A stretch of DNA of 64,000 nt from Chloroflexota bacterium (GTDB taxonomy: Bacteria; Chloroflexota; Anaerolineae; Aggregatilineales; J027), in contig JABFGB010000002.1 in NCBI GenBank assembly GCA_013112715.1, positions 248,200-312,199 on the forward strand, given 5' to 3'. Positions 25,408 to 33,822 of the stretch are shown piece after piece. The position numbers and the translations under genes are program-made. How positions within the stretch are numbered: the stretch's first letter is position 1; each line of letters starts with the position of its first letter. The notes beneath the pieces were generated by a model. It had not been told where the DNA came from. It saw only the letters and a program-made list of their open reading frames with translations, and did no database searches.

Positions 25408-26322
25408 CTAATTATTGAGGGCCGCCTGTGCCAATTTGTCTAGGCCATTCACTGCCGATGCCAGCGGGTTGCCTGCTTCAAGTGCCCATTCCACCGGACG
25501 ACCCTGTGCGGTGTATTTTTGTAGTTCGCGCCAAATCTCCGCATATTTGACCGGTGTGCCGCTGGCCGTTATCCAATTACGCTTTTGCCAGCCCTTGATC
25601 CACTCAGTCACGCCCTTAAAGACATATTCACTGGTACAGTAAATTCGCAGCGGGGCATCCTTGGGCACGGTTTTGAAAATCTGTGAGGCGATCATCAATT
25701 CGAGTTTATTGGCGGATTCAACGGCGGGAACACGGCCTGTAAAATCCTGTGATTGGTCGCCATCCCACACCCGAATCGCCCAACCACCCGGCCCACCATT
25801 TTTTGGCACGACCACGCGAAAATAGACACTTAATGTGCCGGATGCTGCTTCAGCCATGACAATCGGAGCTTTTTCCGCAGTAGGTTTCGCGCCGGGGATG
25901 GCTGCTGCCGCCAATCGGTCTACTCGTTCGTTGTAAACATTGCCTGCGTGACCACGTACCCAATTCCAATGGATGTCGTGTTTTGTAACCAGCGCATTGA
26001 GCCGTTCCCATAAATCTTGATTTTTGACAGGCTGGCCTGTGCTGCTGCGCCAATCTTTGCGAATCCACCCCGGCATCCATTCGGTCAGGCCCTTTTTAAC
26101 ATACTCGCTGTCTACAAAAAGGTAAATTTCATGGGGCTGGTCAAAGGCTTGGAGGGCATTCATTACGGCTGTAAGTTCCATGCGGTTATTGGTGGTATCC
26201 TTTTCGCCGCCCGACAGTTCACGTTCCTGTCCGTTTTCATCAATAATCAAAACAGCCCAACCGCCGGGACCGGGATTGGGTTGGCAGCCACCATCGGTGT
26301 AAATCGTTGCTTTTGGTTTCAT
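25408..26322 (-). CDS. rnhA: Ribonuclease HI with a second, degenerate RNase H copy
   Basis: Residues 1-142 are a complete RNase HI: the catalytic Asp10 (YTDGG), Glu49 (RMEL), Asp71 (VDSEYV), His125 (RGHAGN) and Asp135 (NERVDRLA), at nearly the same numbers as in the E. coli enzyme. It degrades RNA in RNA-DNA hybrids. Residues ~163-304 repeat the fold but keep only Glu208 and Asp295. The first Asp is Arg169, the third is Thr230, and the His is missing. The basic handle (GVTEWIKGWQKRNW with TPVKY) is retained, so the copy may still bind hybrids. The gene is divergent from the Clp-like gene. Confidence 0.88.
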   Translation of the reverse strand: MKPKATIYTDGGCQPNPGPGGWAVLIIDENGQERELSGGEKDTTNNRMELTAVMNALQAFDQPHEIYLFVDSEYVKKGLTEWMPGWIRKDWRSSTGQPVKNQDLWERLNALVTKHDIHWNWVRGHAGNVYNERVDRLAAAAIPGAKPTAEKAPIVMAEAASGTLSVYFRVVVPKNGGPGGWAIRVWDGDQSQDFTGRVPAVESANKLELMIASQIFKTVPKDAPLRIYCTSEYVFKGVTEWIKGWQKRNWITASGTPVKYAEIWRELQKYTAQGRPVEWALEAGNPLASAVNGLDKLAQAALNN

Positions 26323-26398
26323 TCGGTAAGCGTGTCCTTTTTCTGCAATGACGCCTCAAAAGTATGGCTGTCGCACCTCATCGACGCAACCCCAATTA

Positions 26399-26407
26399 TG
26401 TTATAAT
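26399..26407 (+). promoter_or_regulatory. Extended -10 promoter of the Clp-RF2-like gene
   Basis: TGTTATAAT is a consensus extended -10. TCGACG at 26381-26386 is a fair -35 but only 15 bases away. A start near 26414 leaves a short leader before ATG 26453. Confidence 0.6.
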
Positions 26408-26452
26408 GTGCGTTCCAAACTTTGGTAATGGGCAGATTTGTACTGGAACACC

Positions 26453-29400
26453 ATGAAATTTAAATTTCATCTTTACGTTCAAAAACATCGGAACCGCACG
26501 TATACCGTGACGGTGCTGCCATTTTATGACATCAGCAGTTACGGCATCAATATGACGGAGATCAAAAAAGAGCTATCGGATGTCGTGATTGAACGCATTG
26601 CTGAAATGCCACCCAACCAACTGCATCGTTTGGAGTTTGATTCGCACATTTATCTGCAAAAAGTGCAGGTTGAACTCCGCCCAGTTGACCGCAAGAAACG
26701 TAACAAACGCCGCGAAAAGGTCAAACTCCTGTTTAGTGTACTGGTTGAACCGCAAGAAGACGGTCAGTTATATGTCACCGTACCAAAACTTGGCCCACAC
26801 GGGCCTGCTTTCTATGTGTACCAACCCGACGAATTGCAGACGCAGGCCAATATCGAATTGGCTGGCTGGCTCGATAATCTATCGCTCGATCAGTTGATGG
26901 AATATCGGTATGCGCGGACCGAGACGCTGGAAACCTTGGAAGTTGAAGTCTCACTGAAAAAACCCAAAGAACGCGAGTCCAATAACCATGAACGCGGTGG
27001 GATGTTTGGGCGCGGCGGTGGGGACGGTCATTGGGCCTTGAAAGAAATGGGCATCAATTTGACCGCACAGACGACTGAAAAACGCTTCCGCAAGGCTTAT
27101 CACCGTGAAGAAGTGGTAGATAAGGCCATGCAGGTGCTGCTGCAATCGCGTAATAACAGCGTTTTGTTAACTGGCCCTAGCGAAAGTGGCAAAACTTCGA
27201 TTGTGCATGAAATTGTGCGGCGGGTCGCCTCCCAAGACGCGCCAGAAGGATTGGTGGAACGCGAAATCTGGATGCTGGCCCCGGATCGGATTATCGCAGG
27301 GGCACAGTACATTGGCACATGGGAAGAACGCATCAACGATTTGGTCAATGAGTGCCGCAAAAAGCAGCATATTTTGTATGTCAGCGATCTGCCCGGTTTG
27401 TTGGAAATTGGCCGTTGGTCAAAAAGTGATGCCAACGTCGCCCAAGCCCTGAAACCCCACATCGCCTCAGGTGAAGTCGTGATTATCGGGGAGGGGTCGC
27501 CGGATCGCGTAACGATGGGCGAACGGCTCGGCTCGGATTTCATGAATTTGTTCCGGCGGGTAGATGTGCCAGCTATGTCGGAGGAAGAAACACTCGCGGT
27601 TTTGAGCAACGTGGCCCGCGATTTGGAACGGGAATTTGACCTACGCATTGAACCTAGTGCCAATGAAGCCGCCACCCAGCTTTCGCGCCGATTTTCACCT
27701 TATCGTGCTTTTCCGGGCAAGGCCATTCGTTTGTTGGAAGAAGCAGTGGCCGATGTCTCCCGTAAAAAGGATTCGGCGGAGTCGGATAACGGACGGGATG
27801 CTCCTACGTCGGCCAGTCTGCTGCGGCGATTACCCAAACGGGCAGTGGTCAAACGGCAGCATGTCATTGACACTTTTGCCCGCCATTCGGGGATGCCGGA
27901 ATTTATTGTCAATGACCGTTCGCGCCTTGATCTGGCAGAAGTTGAGAAATACTTCATGGAGCGGGTGCGCGGTCAAGAGCAGGCGGTTGGTTCAATCGTC
28001 AGTTTGGTAGCGACGGTCAAAGCGGGTTTAAATGACCCCGGCAAACCGCTCGGCACATTTTTGTTTATTGGGCCGACCGGGGTCGGCAAAACTTTTCTCG
28101 CCAAGACGCTGGCCTCCTATCTGTTTGGCGACGAAAAACGCCTAATCCGCTTCGATATGAGCGAATATGCTGATTTGGATGGGGTGTCGCGTCTCATCGG
28201 GTCGTTTGGCAGTGAAGGCGAATTGACCAAGCAGGTGCGTGCCCAACCGTTTTCGGTGGTGCTGCTGGACGAATTTGAAAAAGCCTCCCCACGCATCTAT
28301 GACATCTTTTTGCAGGTGTTGGGCGAAGGGCGCTTGACCGATGCGGGTGGCCGCACGACCTTTTTCCACAACAGCATCATTATCTTAACCAGTAATCTGG
28401 GGACATCAGCAGGCGGTTTTCGCGGCTTAGGTTTTGGCAGCGAAAACGTCAACTATGCCGAACTAAACGCCCAATTGATGGTGCATTTCAAGGAGCAGGT
28501 CGAGAAATATTTCCGGCCTGAATTTGTCAACCGCATTGACCATGTGGTGGTGTTTAAACAGCTTGAACCGCTGGCCCTGCGCAGTATTGCCTCACGCGAA
28601 TTGGGCGAAATTCTCATGCGTGATGGCATCACCCGCCGTAATTTGTTGGTCGAAATTGACGATGCGGTGATTGATCTAGTCTTGGAAAAAGGCTACAGCC
28701 CGCAATATGGCGCACGTCCGCTCAAGCGTGAAATTGAACGGTTGGTGGTCGCCCCGATGGCCCACCAATTGGCCCAAAAATCGGTGGATGATACTGAGTT
28801 AATGCGGATTGAGGTGGATCGGGAAAGCAAGCAGATCAACCTCAAGCTCGTGCCGATTGACGAAGCACGTACCACGACACAAGTAGCCCTTTCGACGGCG
28901 CTGGATGGAACGGATATTCAAAAGCTGCAAATGGATACCGGGCAGTTGTTGGAAGGGTTCGCTATGCTGCGCCGCCGATTAGCGGATTGGGCCGACAGCG
29001 ATACGGTCAAAGAGATGAATACCGAAAAAGCAGCCCTTTTGACGGCGACCCAGCAACCGGATTTTTGGGATAAAGGGGATGAGGCCCGCCGCCGATTGGC
29101 CCGTTTCTACTTCCTTGATCGTCTGACCCGCCGCCTGCGCCAACTGCTGGAACGCTGCGAATATCTGGAAGATTTTGCTATGCTGGTCAATCGGGAGCGC
29201 GATTTGCGTTATCAGCCGGATTTGGCGCGAGATTATGCCGAGCTATATAGCAATGTGCTGTATCTTGAAATCGAGATGCGAACGGGACATCTACCGCACC
29301 GCCACCAAGCGATGATGTTAATTAATCGCTTGGGTCAATCGCCGATGAAAGATCAACAGGCTGCGACGGAATGGCCCCGCAAAATCGCCCGTATGTATCT

Positions 29401-30007
29401 GGAATGGGCAGAGCGTAAGGGTTATGACCGTGAGGTGTATTTGCTGCAACCGGATGAAAAAAGCCCCGGTAAGATGGCTTTCCATCACATCACCGCTGGG
29501 AACTATGATGAACTCATCAAACGTTTTGAGGCTTATGCTCCCTCCGAAGAATTTGCGATCTTTTTTGAGGGTAGTAATGTGTTTGGTTTCCTCAAAGGGG
29601 AGCGTGGCACTCATAAATTGGTTGGGATAGATGGCGCATCGGATGAGTTGTGTCGGGTGCAGGTCTTTGCGATTCCTGATGGTACCAATATCAGCCGTTG
29701 GCTCTCAGATTATCAGTACATCAAAAACGAGATTGCGGAGGGCAAACGTCCACCACCCCCTACCGAAAAACTCACTGTCATCCGCACCTATTCATTAGAA
29801 AAACAGGGCGAACGCTTTGTGCGGGATATGCGCACGACGGTACGTACTACGCGCATCAAAGACGTGATGGAAAAAGGCCGCTTGGATGATTTTATTTTGG
29901 CCTATTTGCAGCAGGAAGATGAAAATGTGGCATGGGAAGACCGTTTCCCGCCGACCTTCCCGTTCGAGCGCCGCGTCTATCGTGACCGCAATCCTTCAAC
30001 TTCCTAA
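26453..30007 (+). CDS. ClpA/ClpB-like double AAA+ protein fused to a release-factor-2-like domain
   Basis: The 1,184-residue protein has four parts. Residues 1-210 are a novel beta-rich N-terminus in place of the Clp N domain. D1 has Walker A GPSESGKT (241-248) and the pore-type AGAQYIGTWEERI, but its Walker B reads ILYVSDLP in place of ILFIDEIH. D2 has GPTGVGKT (540-547), VVLLDEFEKA, and FRPEFVNRID, while the GYVGY-type pore loop is missing (RLIGSFGSEGELTKQV). From ~821 to 1150, four blocks match RF2 in order: PDFWDKGDEARR, RMYLEWAERKGY, VFGFLKGERGTHKLVGID and RDMRTTVRTTRIKDVMEKG with DDFILAYL. The RF2 SPF and GGQ regions are absent. GGAA precedes the chosen ATG; an upstream ATG at 26438 is possible. 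Unknown function. Confidence 0.85.
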   Translation: MKFKFHLYVQKHRNRTYTVTVLPFYDISSYGINMTEIKKELSDVVIERIAEMPPNQLHRLEFDSHIYLQKVQVELRPVDRKKRNKRREKVKLLFSVLVEPQEDGQLYVTVPKLGPHGPAFYVYQPDELQTQANIELAGWLDNLSLDQLMEYRYARTETLETLEVEVSLKKPKERESNNHERGGMFGRGGGDGHWALKEMGINLTAQTTEKRFRKAYHREEVVDKAMQVLLQSRNNSVLLTGPSESGKTSIVHEIVRRVASQDAPEGLVEREIWMLAPDRIIAGAQYIGTWEERINDLVNECRKKQHILYVSDLPGLLEIGRWSKSDANVAQALKPHIASGEVVIIGEGSPDRVTMGERLGSDFMNLFRRVDVPAMSEEETLAVLSNVARDLEREFDLRIEPSANEAATQLSRRFSPYRAFPGKAIRLLEEAVADVSRKKDSAESDNGRDAPTSASLLRRLPKRAVVKRQHVIDTFARHSGMPEFIVNDRSRLDLAEVEKYFMERVRGQEQAVGSIVSLVATVKAGLNDPGKPLGTFLFIGPTGVGKTFLAKTLASYLFGDEKRLIRFDMSEYADLDGVSRLIGSFGSEGELTKQVRAQPFSVVLLDEFEKASPRIYDIFLQVLGEGRLTDAGGRTTFFHNSIIILTSNLGTSAGGFRGLGFGSENVNYAELNAQLMVHFKEQVEKYFRPEFVNRIDHVVVFKQLEPLALRSIASRELGEILMRDGITRRNLLVEIDDAVIDLVLEKGYSPQYGARPLKREIERLVVAPMAHQLAQKSVDDTELMRIEVDRESKQINLKLVPIDEARTTTQVALSTALDGTDIQKLQMDTGQLLEGFAMLRRRLADWADSDTVKEMNTEKAALLTATQQPDFWDKGDEARRRLARFYFLDRLTRRLRQLLERCEYLEDFAMLVNRERDLRYQPDLARDYAELYSNVLYLEIEMRTGHLPHRHQAMMLINRLGQSPMKDQQAATEWPRKIARMYLEWAERKGYDREVYLLQPDEKSPGKMAFHHITAGNYDELIKRFEAYAPSEEFAIFFEGSNVFGFLKGERGTHKLVGIDGASDELCRVQVFAIPDGTNISRWLSDYQYIKNEIAEGKRPPPPTEKLTVIRTYSLEKQGERFVRDMRTTVRTTRIKDVMEKGRLDDFILAYLQQEDENVAWEDRFPPTFPFERRVYRDRNPSTS

Positions 30008-30027
30008 AGGATTTGTCAGTTTTTGTT

Positions 30028-30057
30028 GAGGTGGGTTAGCAAACCCTCCACGTTTTT
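30028..30057 (+). terminator. Intrinsic terminator after the Clp-RF2-like gene
   Basis: GGTGGGTT (30030-30037) pairs with AACCCTCC (30042-30049) with one mismatch around a 4-base loop, then GTTTTTC. The globin gene begins 36 bases later, so it may have its own promoter. Confidence 0.55.
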
Positions 30058-30093
30058 CAACACTATGTAATACTTCAATTAGGAATATTACGG

Positions 30094-30477
30094 ATGGCCG
30101 AGATTACGCCGGGTCAGGTTTACGATATTATTGGTAGTGCAGGCTTTGAAAAACTGGTTGCGGGGTTCTATCGGCGGGTTGCTACGGATGATGTTTTGCG
30201 CCCGATGTATCCCGAAGACGATTTAGAACCGGCCCGCCGCCGTCTGCAATTGTTCTTGGAACAGTTTTTTGGTGGCCCCACCACTTATTCGCAAGAACGG
30301 GGGCATCCCCGCCTGCGGATGCGTCATGCGCCTTTCAAAATTGACCAAGCGGCGCGAAATCGTTGGGTTGAACTGATGATCGCTGCGTTGGACGAGGTTG
30401 GATTGGACCCGGAAGTTGCAGCAGTGATGCGGGATTATTTTGAAAATGGGGCGTCATTTTTGATCAATTCTCAGTGA
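30094..30477 (+). CDS. Truncated haemoglobin, group II (trHbO-like)
   Basis: A 127-residue 2-on-2 globin that binds haem and small ligands (O2, NO, peroxide) in the cytoplasm. Diagnostic features are a helix-B FYRRV, LRPMYPEDDLEPARRRL, EQFFGGPTTYSQERGHPRLRMRHAPF with the proximal His in MRHAPF, and RNRWVELM, where the Trp is the conserved G8 residue of group II. There is no reductase domain. The gene starts after a terminator-like stem and is followed closely by a small membrane protein gene, possibly in the same transcript. Confidence 0.92.
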   Translation: MAEITPGQVYDIIGSAGFEKLVAGFYRRVATDDVLRPMYPEDDLEPARRRLQLFLEQFFGGPTTYSQERGHPRLRMRHAPFKIDQAARNRWVELMIAALDEVGLDPEVAAVMRDYFENGASFLINSQ

Positions 30478-30491
30478 GGGGAGAAAACGGT

Positions 30492-30875
30492 ATGGCAAAA
30501 GCACCTACCCGGCCAAGCGCCCGGATTGATAGGATCACCCGTCGCGTGGCCCAGATGTCGCGGCCCACGCGGATTGTGGTGAACATGCTGATTTCTTTGA
30601 CAGTAGTTGGTTTGATCGGTCTGCCCATTATGTTTCTATTGGCGGGTAGCGATACGGTTGAAGGCGGAGGGGTAGCAGCCGTTCCAGTCACCATTTTGGC
30701 CCTGATTTGGTTAGTGACCTATGGCATTGGATGGTGGGCCATGGTCGGTTTTGACACAGATGTAGAGTGGGTGGCAGGACGACCTGCTGGTTGGATGCTG
30801 GTTTTTGGCGTGATGGTCTTTCTCATTTTTGCGCTAGAAATTATATTGAGTTTATTATTTGGTTTTGTCCTATAG
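30492..30875 (+). CDS. Small membrane protein, unknown
   Basis: One hundred and twenty-seven residues with a basic N-terminus (KAPTRPSARIDRITRRVAQ) and three hydrophobic segments at about 38-60, 72-95 and 105-125. No family is recognised. I start it at 30492, with GGGGAG 9 bases before the ATG, rather than at the in-frame ATG-like codon at 30474 that overlaps the globin stop. The globin, this gene and the following lipoprotein are separated by fewer than 25 bases each. Confidence 0.6.
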   Translation: MAKAPTRPSARIDRITRRVAQMSRPTRIVVNMLISLTVVGLIGLPIMFLLAGSDTVEGGGVAAVPVTILALIWLVTYGIGWWAMVGFDTDVEWVAGRPAGWMLVFGVMVFLIFALEIILSLLFGFVL

Positions 30876-30895
30876 ATGGCTTGGAGGGAAAGCTA

Positions 30896-31585
30896 ATGCG
30901 CCGATTATCGCTGTGGGGGTTACTGATCTTAGTTCTAATTTTAGCGGCGTGTGGTGGGGATAAAGACAAAGACAATGGGGGAGCGAGTAGGGGCAGCGAG
31001 AATACCCCGTTGCCGACCACTACTGCTACGGATGTGCCAACCGCGACCACCATCCCGATTATCACCAATCCAACGCTGCCTCCCCCGGCGACGATTGATG
31101 TGCGAAACCCAAATTCTAACGCCACGTCGGGTAATGTTGGACAGCCAACCAGTCAAACAGCGCCTATCCCAACACGCGGCGGTGGGCCGACCCTGCCTCC
31201 CACATGGACGCCCAGTTCGGGCAGCAGCGCTGCTACAACGCCCTCAGTGGCTCCTCCAACGTTGGTCATACCTACCTTTGAACGCCCTGCAATCTGTGAC
31301 AGTTTTGCGCCCGACTATGAGCGAAATATTGACCAACATTTTGTGAACACCGACTTGACCATTTATTGGTTTCCAGTAGCTGCCGAGGGAGTAATCTACG
31401 CGGTGGAATTGTATGACGTGGCCGGGGTCGTGGTATTTTCAACCGAGATTCCCGAAACGCAAATCACATTCACTGGAGACTATTTCCCTACACGCGGCAC
31501 CTATTATTGGACGGTGCGGGCCAAACAAAATGGTGCGGTCATTGATTGCGGGGCTATTGATAACGAGGTGTTCGTCAATGGTTAA
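30896..31585 (+). CDS. Exported lipoprotein with Thr/Pro-rich linker and fibronectin-like domain
   Basis: MRRLSLWGLLILVLILAACGG is a lipoprotein signal with lipobox LAAC. A Thr/Pro/Ser-rich linker (about residues 30-125) leads to a C-terminal ~95-residue domain with TIYWFPVAAEGVIYAVELYD and GTYYWTVRAKQNG, the strand pattern of fibronectin-III-like modules in exported proteins. Two Cys in the domain (AICDSF, VIDCGA) could form a disulfide. It was placed at ATG 30896, with GGAGGG 9 bases upstream; a longer frame back to 30767 lacks a signal. Function unknown, probably surface exposed. Confidence 0.75.
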   Translation: MRRLSLWGLLILVLILAACGGDKDKDNGGASRGSENTPLPTTTATDVPTATTIPIITNPTLPPPATIDVRNPNSNATSGNVGQPTSQTAPIPTRGGGPTLPPTWTPSSGSSAATTPSVAPPTLVIPTFERPAICDSFAPDYERNIDQHFVNTDLTIYWFPVAAEGVIYAVELYDVAGVVVFSTEIPETQITFTGDYFPTRGTYYWTVRAKQNGAVIDCGAIDNEVFVNG

Positions 31586-31603
31586 TTCCCGAAACGAAAT
31601 CGG

Positions 31604-31636
31604 AAAAAAGGGCCGATTTTGTGGGTCGGCTTTTTT
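31604..31636. terminator. Bidirectional terminator-like hairpin
   Basis: AAAAAAG...CCGA pairs with TCGGCTTTTTT with a two-base bulge, giving a run of T downstream on either strand. It separates the lipoprotein gene from the convergent response-regulator/kinase gene. Confidence 0.7.
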
Positions 31637-31641
31637 GTTGA

Positions 31642-33756
31642 CTATTGGGTATCTGTGAGAGGCAACCAGCAGCCAAAAGTGCTGCCAACGCCGGGGGTGC
31701 TGGAAAAATAAACCTCCCCCCCATGTCGTTCAATCACTGCCTTAACCAGACTTAACCCTAAGCCAGTGCCGGGAATATCCTCAGTACCGGGGGCTTGGGC
31801 ACGATAGAATCGCTGAAATAAACCGTTTTGGCGATCCTGTGGAATCCCAAAACCGCTATCCTCCACTTCGAACCGAAATCGCCCATTTTCTACCCAACTG
31901 CGTACCTCGACCCGACCCTCATCCGGAGTGTATTTGATGGCATTCCCAACCAAATTGCTGAAGGCTTGGGTCAATTGAATTTCGCTGCCCGATACCAAGA
32001 CGGATTGCGGTGGCAGATTCACGATGTAGTTTTGATGTTTTAGGTCGGCTTGTGAGCGCCCACTTTCGCTGACCTCACTGACTACCATCCACATATTGAC
32101 AGGTTGGCGTTTGATGTCTTGCTGACTCTCAATTTTTTCCAGATTTAAGATGTCTTCCATCAAGCTCTGCATTCGATTGAGGCCGTTTTTCATGCGGGTC
32201 ACAAATTCAGTTTGTTGGGCATCAAGGCGTGAAGCTAAATCCATCAGCAGCAATTCAAGATAACCTTTGACGCTGTGCAGCGGATTACGTAGGTCGTGCG
32301 AGGCCATCCGAATCATTTCCGATTTGACCTGTTCCAACTCGCGCACATTAGCAAAGAGGGTGGCTTGCTGTAATGCGACGGTTGCTTGGAGGGCCATACT
32401 GCGCACAAGGCTGATTTCGTCAGGCTGAAATTGGCGATTATGGCGGCTTTCGCATAAGATCAACATCCCCAATAAATCTTCTTCATAGATCAGCGGCACA
32501 ACCAAAATGGACTGCGCTTTCATGGCGGTAATGATGCTGTGGATGCGGGGATTAACGGACGAATCGCTCAGGCGGAATTGACGCGGGCCTTCTCTAACCG
32601 TTCGCATGAAATCGGGATAATCTTGTTCACTATATAGCGTGCCTTCGTCCGGTAGGGCGTCCGGCATTTTGTCTTGCACAAAGCCGTTTTTGACCCGCAG
32701 CACCTTAATGCGTGGGTCGTATTCAAGGAAACAGGCGCTTGAACCCTCGAGCAGTGTGACGATGCCACGTGCCGATAGCTCGATGACATCTTGGCGTTCC
32801 AATCGGCTCGAAATAGTGGTGCTGACCTGATAGAGCTTTTCAAGCTGGCTGGCATAGGTCTGCGTTTTTTGATAGATGCGAGTTTTGTCGAGGGCTGCGG
32901 CGGTGCGCCCAGCGAGATGCACCAAAAATTCCCAGTCGCTGCTGTTGGTGAATTCACTCACGGGGACATTTTCAAGCGCGATAAAACCAGCGGGTTTGCC
33001 ACGCATCATCATTGGGATGAATAGATTTCCGGTTTGGTCATGGGGGCGGGCATCCACTACCGGGGTATTGTCCTGAAACATCTTGATGGTGTAGGGATAG
33101 TTTTTATAGAGCGAGTCTAGGGTCATAGGCCCCGTGAGAATTTGCGATTTCCCCACACTCGCCAACTTCTCTAATAACAACGTTTCTTCGTTCAGCCATG
33201 CCACTCCACAGACGGTCGCCCCACTACGGCGTAGCGCACTATCAATTGCCAGATTTAGTACCCGTTCAATATTGAGGGTATAGCCCAACTCACGGTCAAT
33301 GCGATGCAAAATATCTAACTGCTGGATTTTCTCTTGAAGATTGTCTTCTAGTTCGCGGGATTTGAGCAGACGGCGTACCCGATTGCGTAAAACGGCCCAA
33401 TTGATGGGCTTAGTCAAATAATCGGTGCTGCCAGCTTTAAATGCCTGTTCGACTGCATCAAATTCGTCATAGGCCGTCATGATGACTACTGGGGTTTGTG
33501 GGCCACCGGGCAGTGTCTGGATTCTGGCACAGGCCTCTAGTCCATCCATCACGGGCATCATCAAATCCATGAGGATAATGTCAGGCTGATACTCCTCAAA
33601 TAACGAGACTCCCTCAGCACCATCGGCGGCAAGGATGACGGAATACCCTTCCGCTTCCATCACGGTTTTGACCATTGTTTGCATCCCTGTGTCATCATCT
33701 ACACAAAGGACAAGGGGATTGCGGTTAGCAGTCGGCAGCATGAACCAATCTTTCAT
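31642..33756 (-). CDS. Response-regulator-headed GAF sensor histidine kinase
   Basis: The order is receiver, GAF, GAF, HisKA, ATPase in 704 residues. The receiver (residues ~15-130) has VLCVDDDTG, phosphoacceptor Asp in IILMDLMMPVMDG and Lys in YLTKPINWA. Two GAF domains follow at about 150-300 and 320-470. The kinase core has SHDLRNPLHSV with the phosphoacceptor His, ANAIKYTPDEG-like NLVGNAIKYTPDEG, EVEDSGFGIP and GTGLGLSLVKAVIERHGG. No membrane span is present, so it is soluble. Receiver-first order suggests it is switched by another kinase and then relays signals itself. The partner is not nearby. No clear Shine-Dalgarno precedes 33756; Met at 33741 is an alternative. Confidence 0.9.
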   Translation of the reverse strand: MKDWFMLPTANRNPLVLCVDDDTGMQTMVKTVMEAEGYSVILAADGAEGVSLFEEYQPDIILMDLMMPVMDGLEACARIQTLPGGPQTPVVIMTAYDEFDAVEQAFKAGSTDYLTKPINWAVLRNRVRRLLKSRELEDNLQEKIQQLDILHRIDRELGYTLNIERVLNLAIDSALRRSGATVCGVAWLNEETLLLEKLASVGKSQILTGPMTLDSLYKNYPYTIKMFQDNTPVVDARPHDQTGNLFIPMMMRGKPAGFIALENVPVSEFTNSSDWEFLVHLAGRTAAALDKTRIYQKTQTYASQLEKLYQVSTTISSRLERQDVIELSARGIVTLLEGSSACFLEYDPRIKVLRVKNGFVQDKMPDALPDEGTLYSEQDYPDFMRTVREGPRQFRLSDSSVNPRIHSIITAMKAQSILVVPLIYEEDLLGMLILCESRHNRQFQPDEISLVRSMALQATVALQQATLFANVRELEQVKSEMIRMASHDLRNPLHSVKGYLELLLMDLASRLDAQQTEFVTRMKNGLNRMQSLMEDILNLEKIESQQDIKRQPVNMWMVVSEVSESGRSQADLKHQNYIVNLPPQSVLVSGSEIQLTQAFSNLVGNAIKYTPDEGRVEVRSWVENGRFRFEVEDSGFGIPQDRQNGLFQRFYRAQAPGTEDIPGTGLGLSLVKAVIERHGGEVYFSSTPGVGSTFGCWLPLTDTQ

Positions 33757-33822
33757 TTATAAATAATGTAAATTGCTAGGCCCTAGTTTAACTTTAGAAC
33801 CCTGTTTGATGCAAAAGGCAGA

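Noticed and set aside
27100..27675. 191-codon open frame on the minus strand
   Set aside because: Antisense to the D1 part of the Clp-like gene; low-complexity Ser/Arg translation.
26453..30007. Two adjacent genes mis-joined
   Set aside because: The frame is open and continuous across the AAA+ to RF2-like junction, with no internal stop, start signal or change of base composition.
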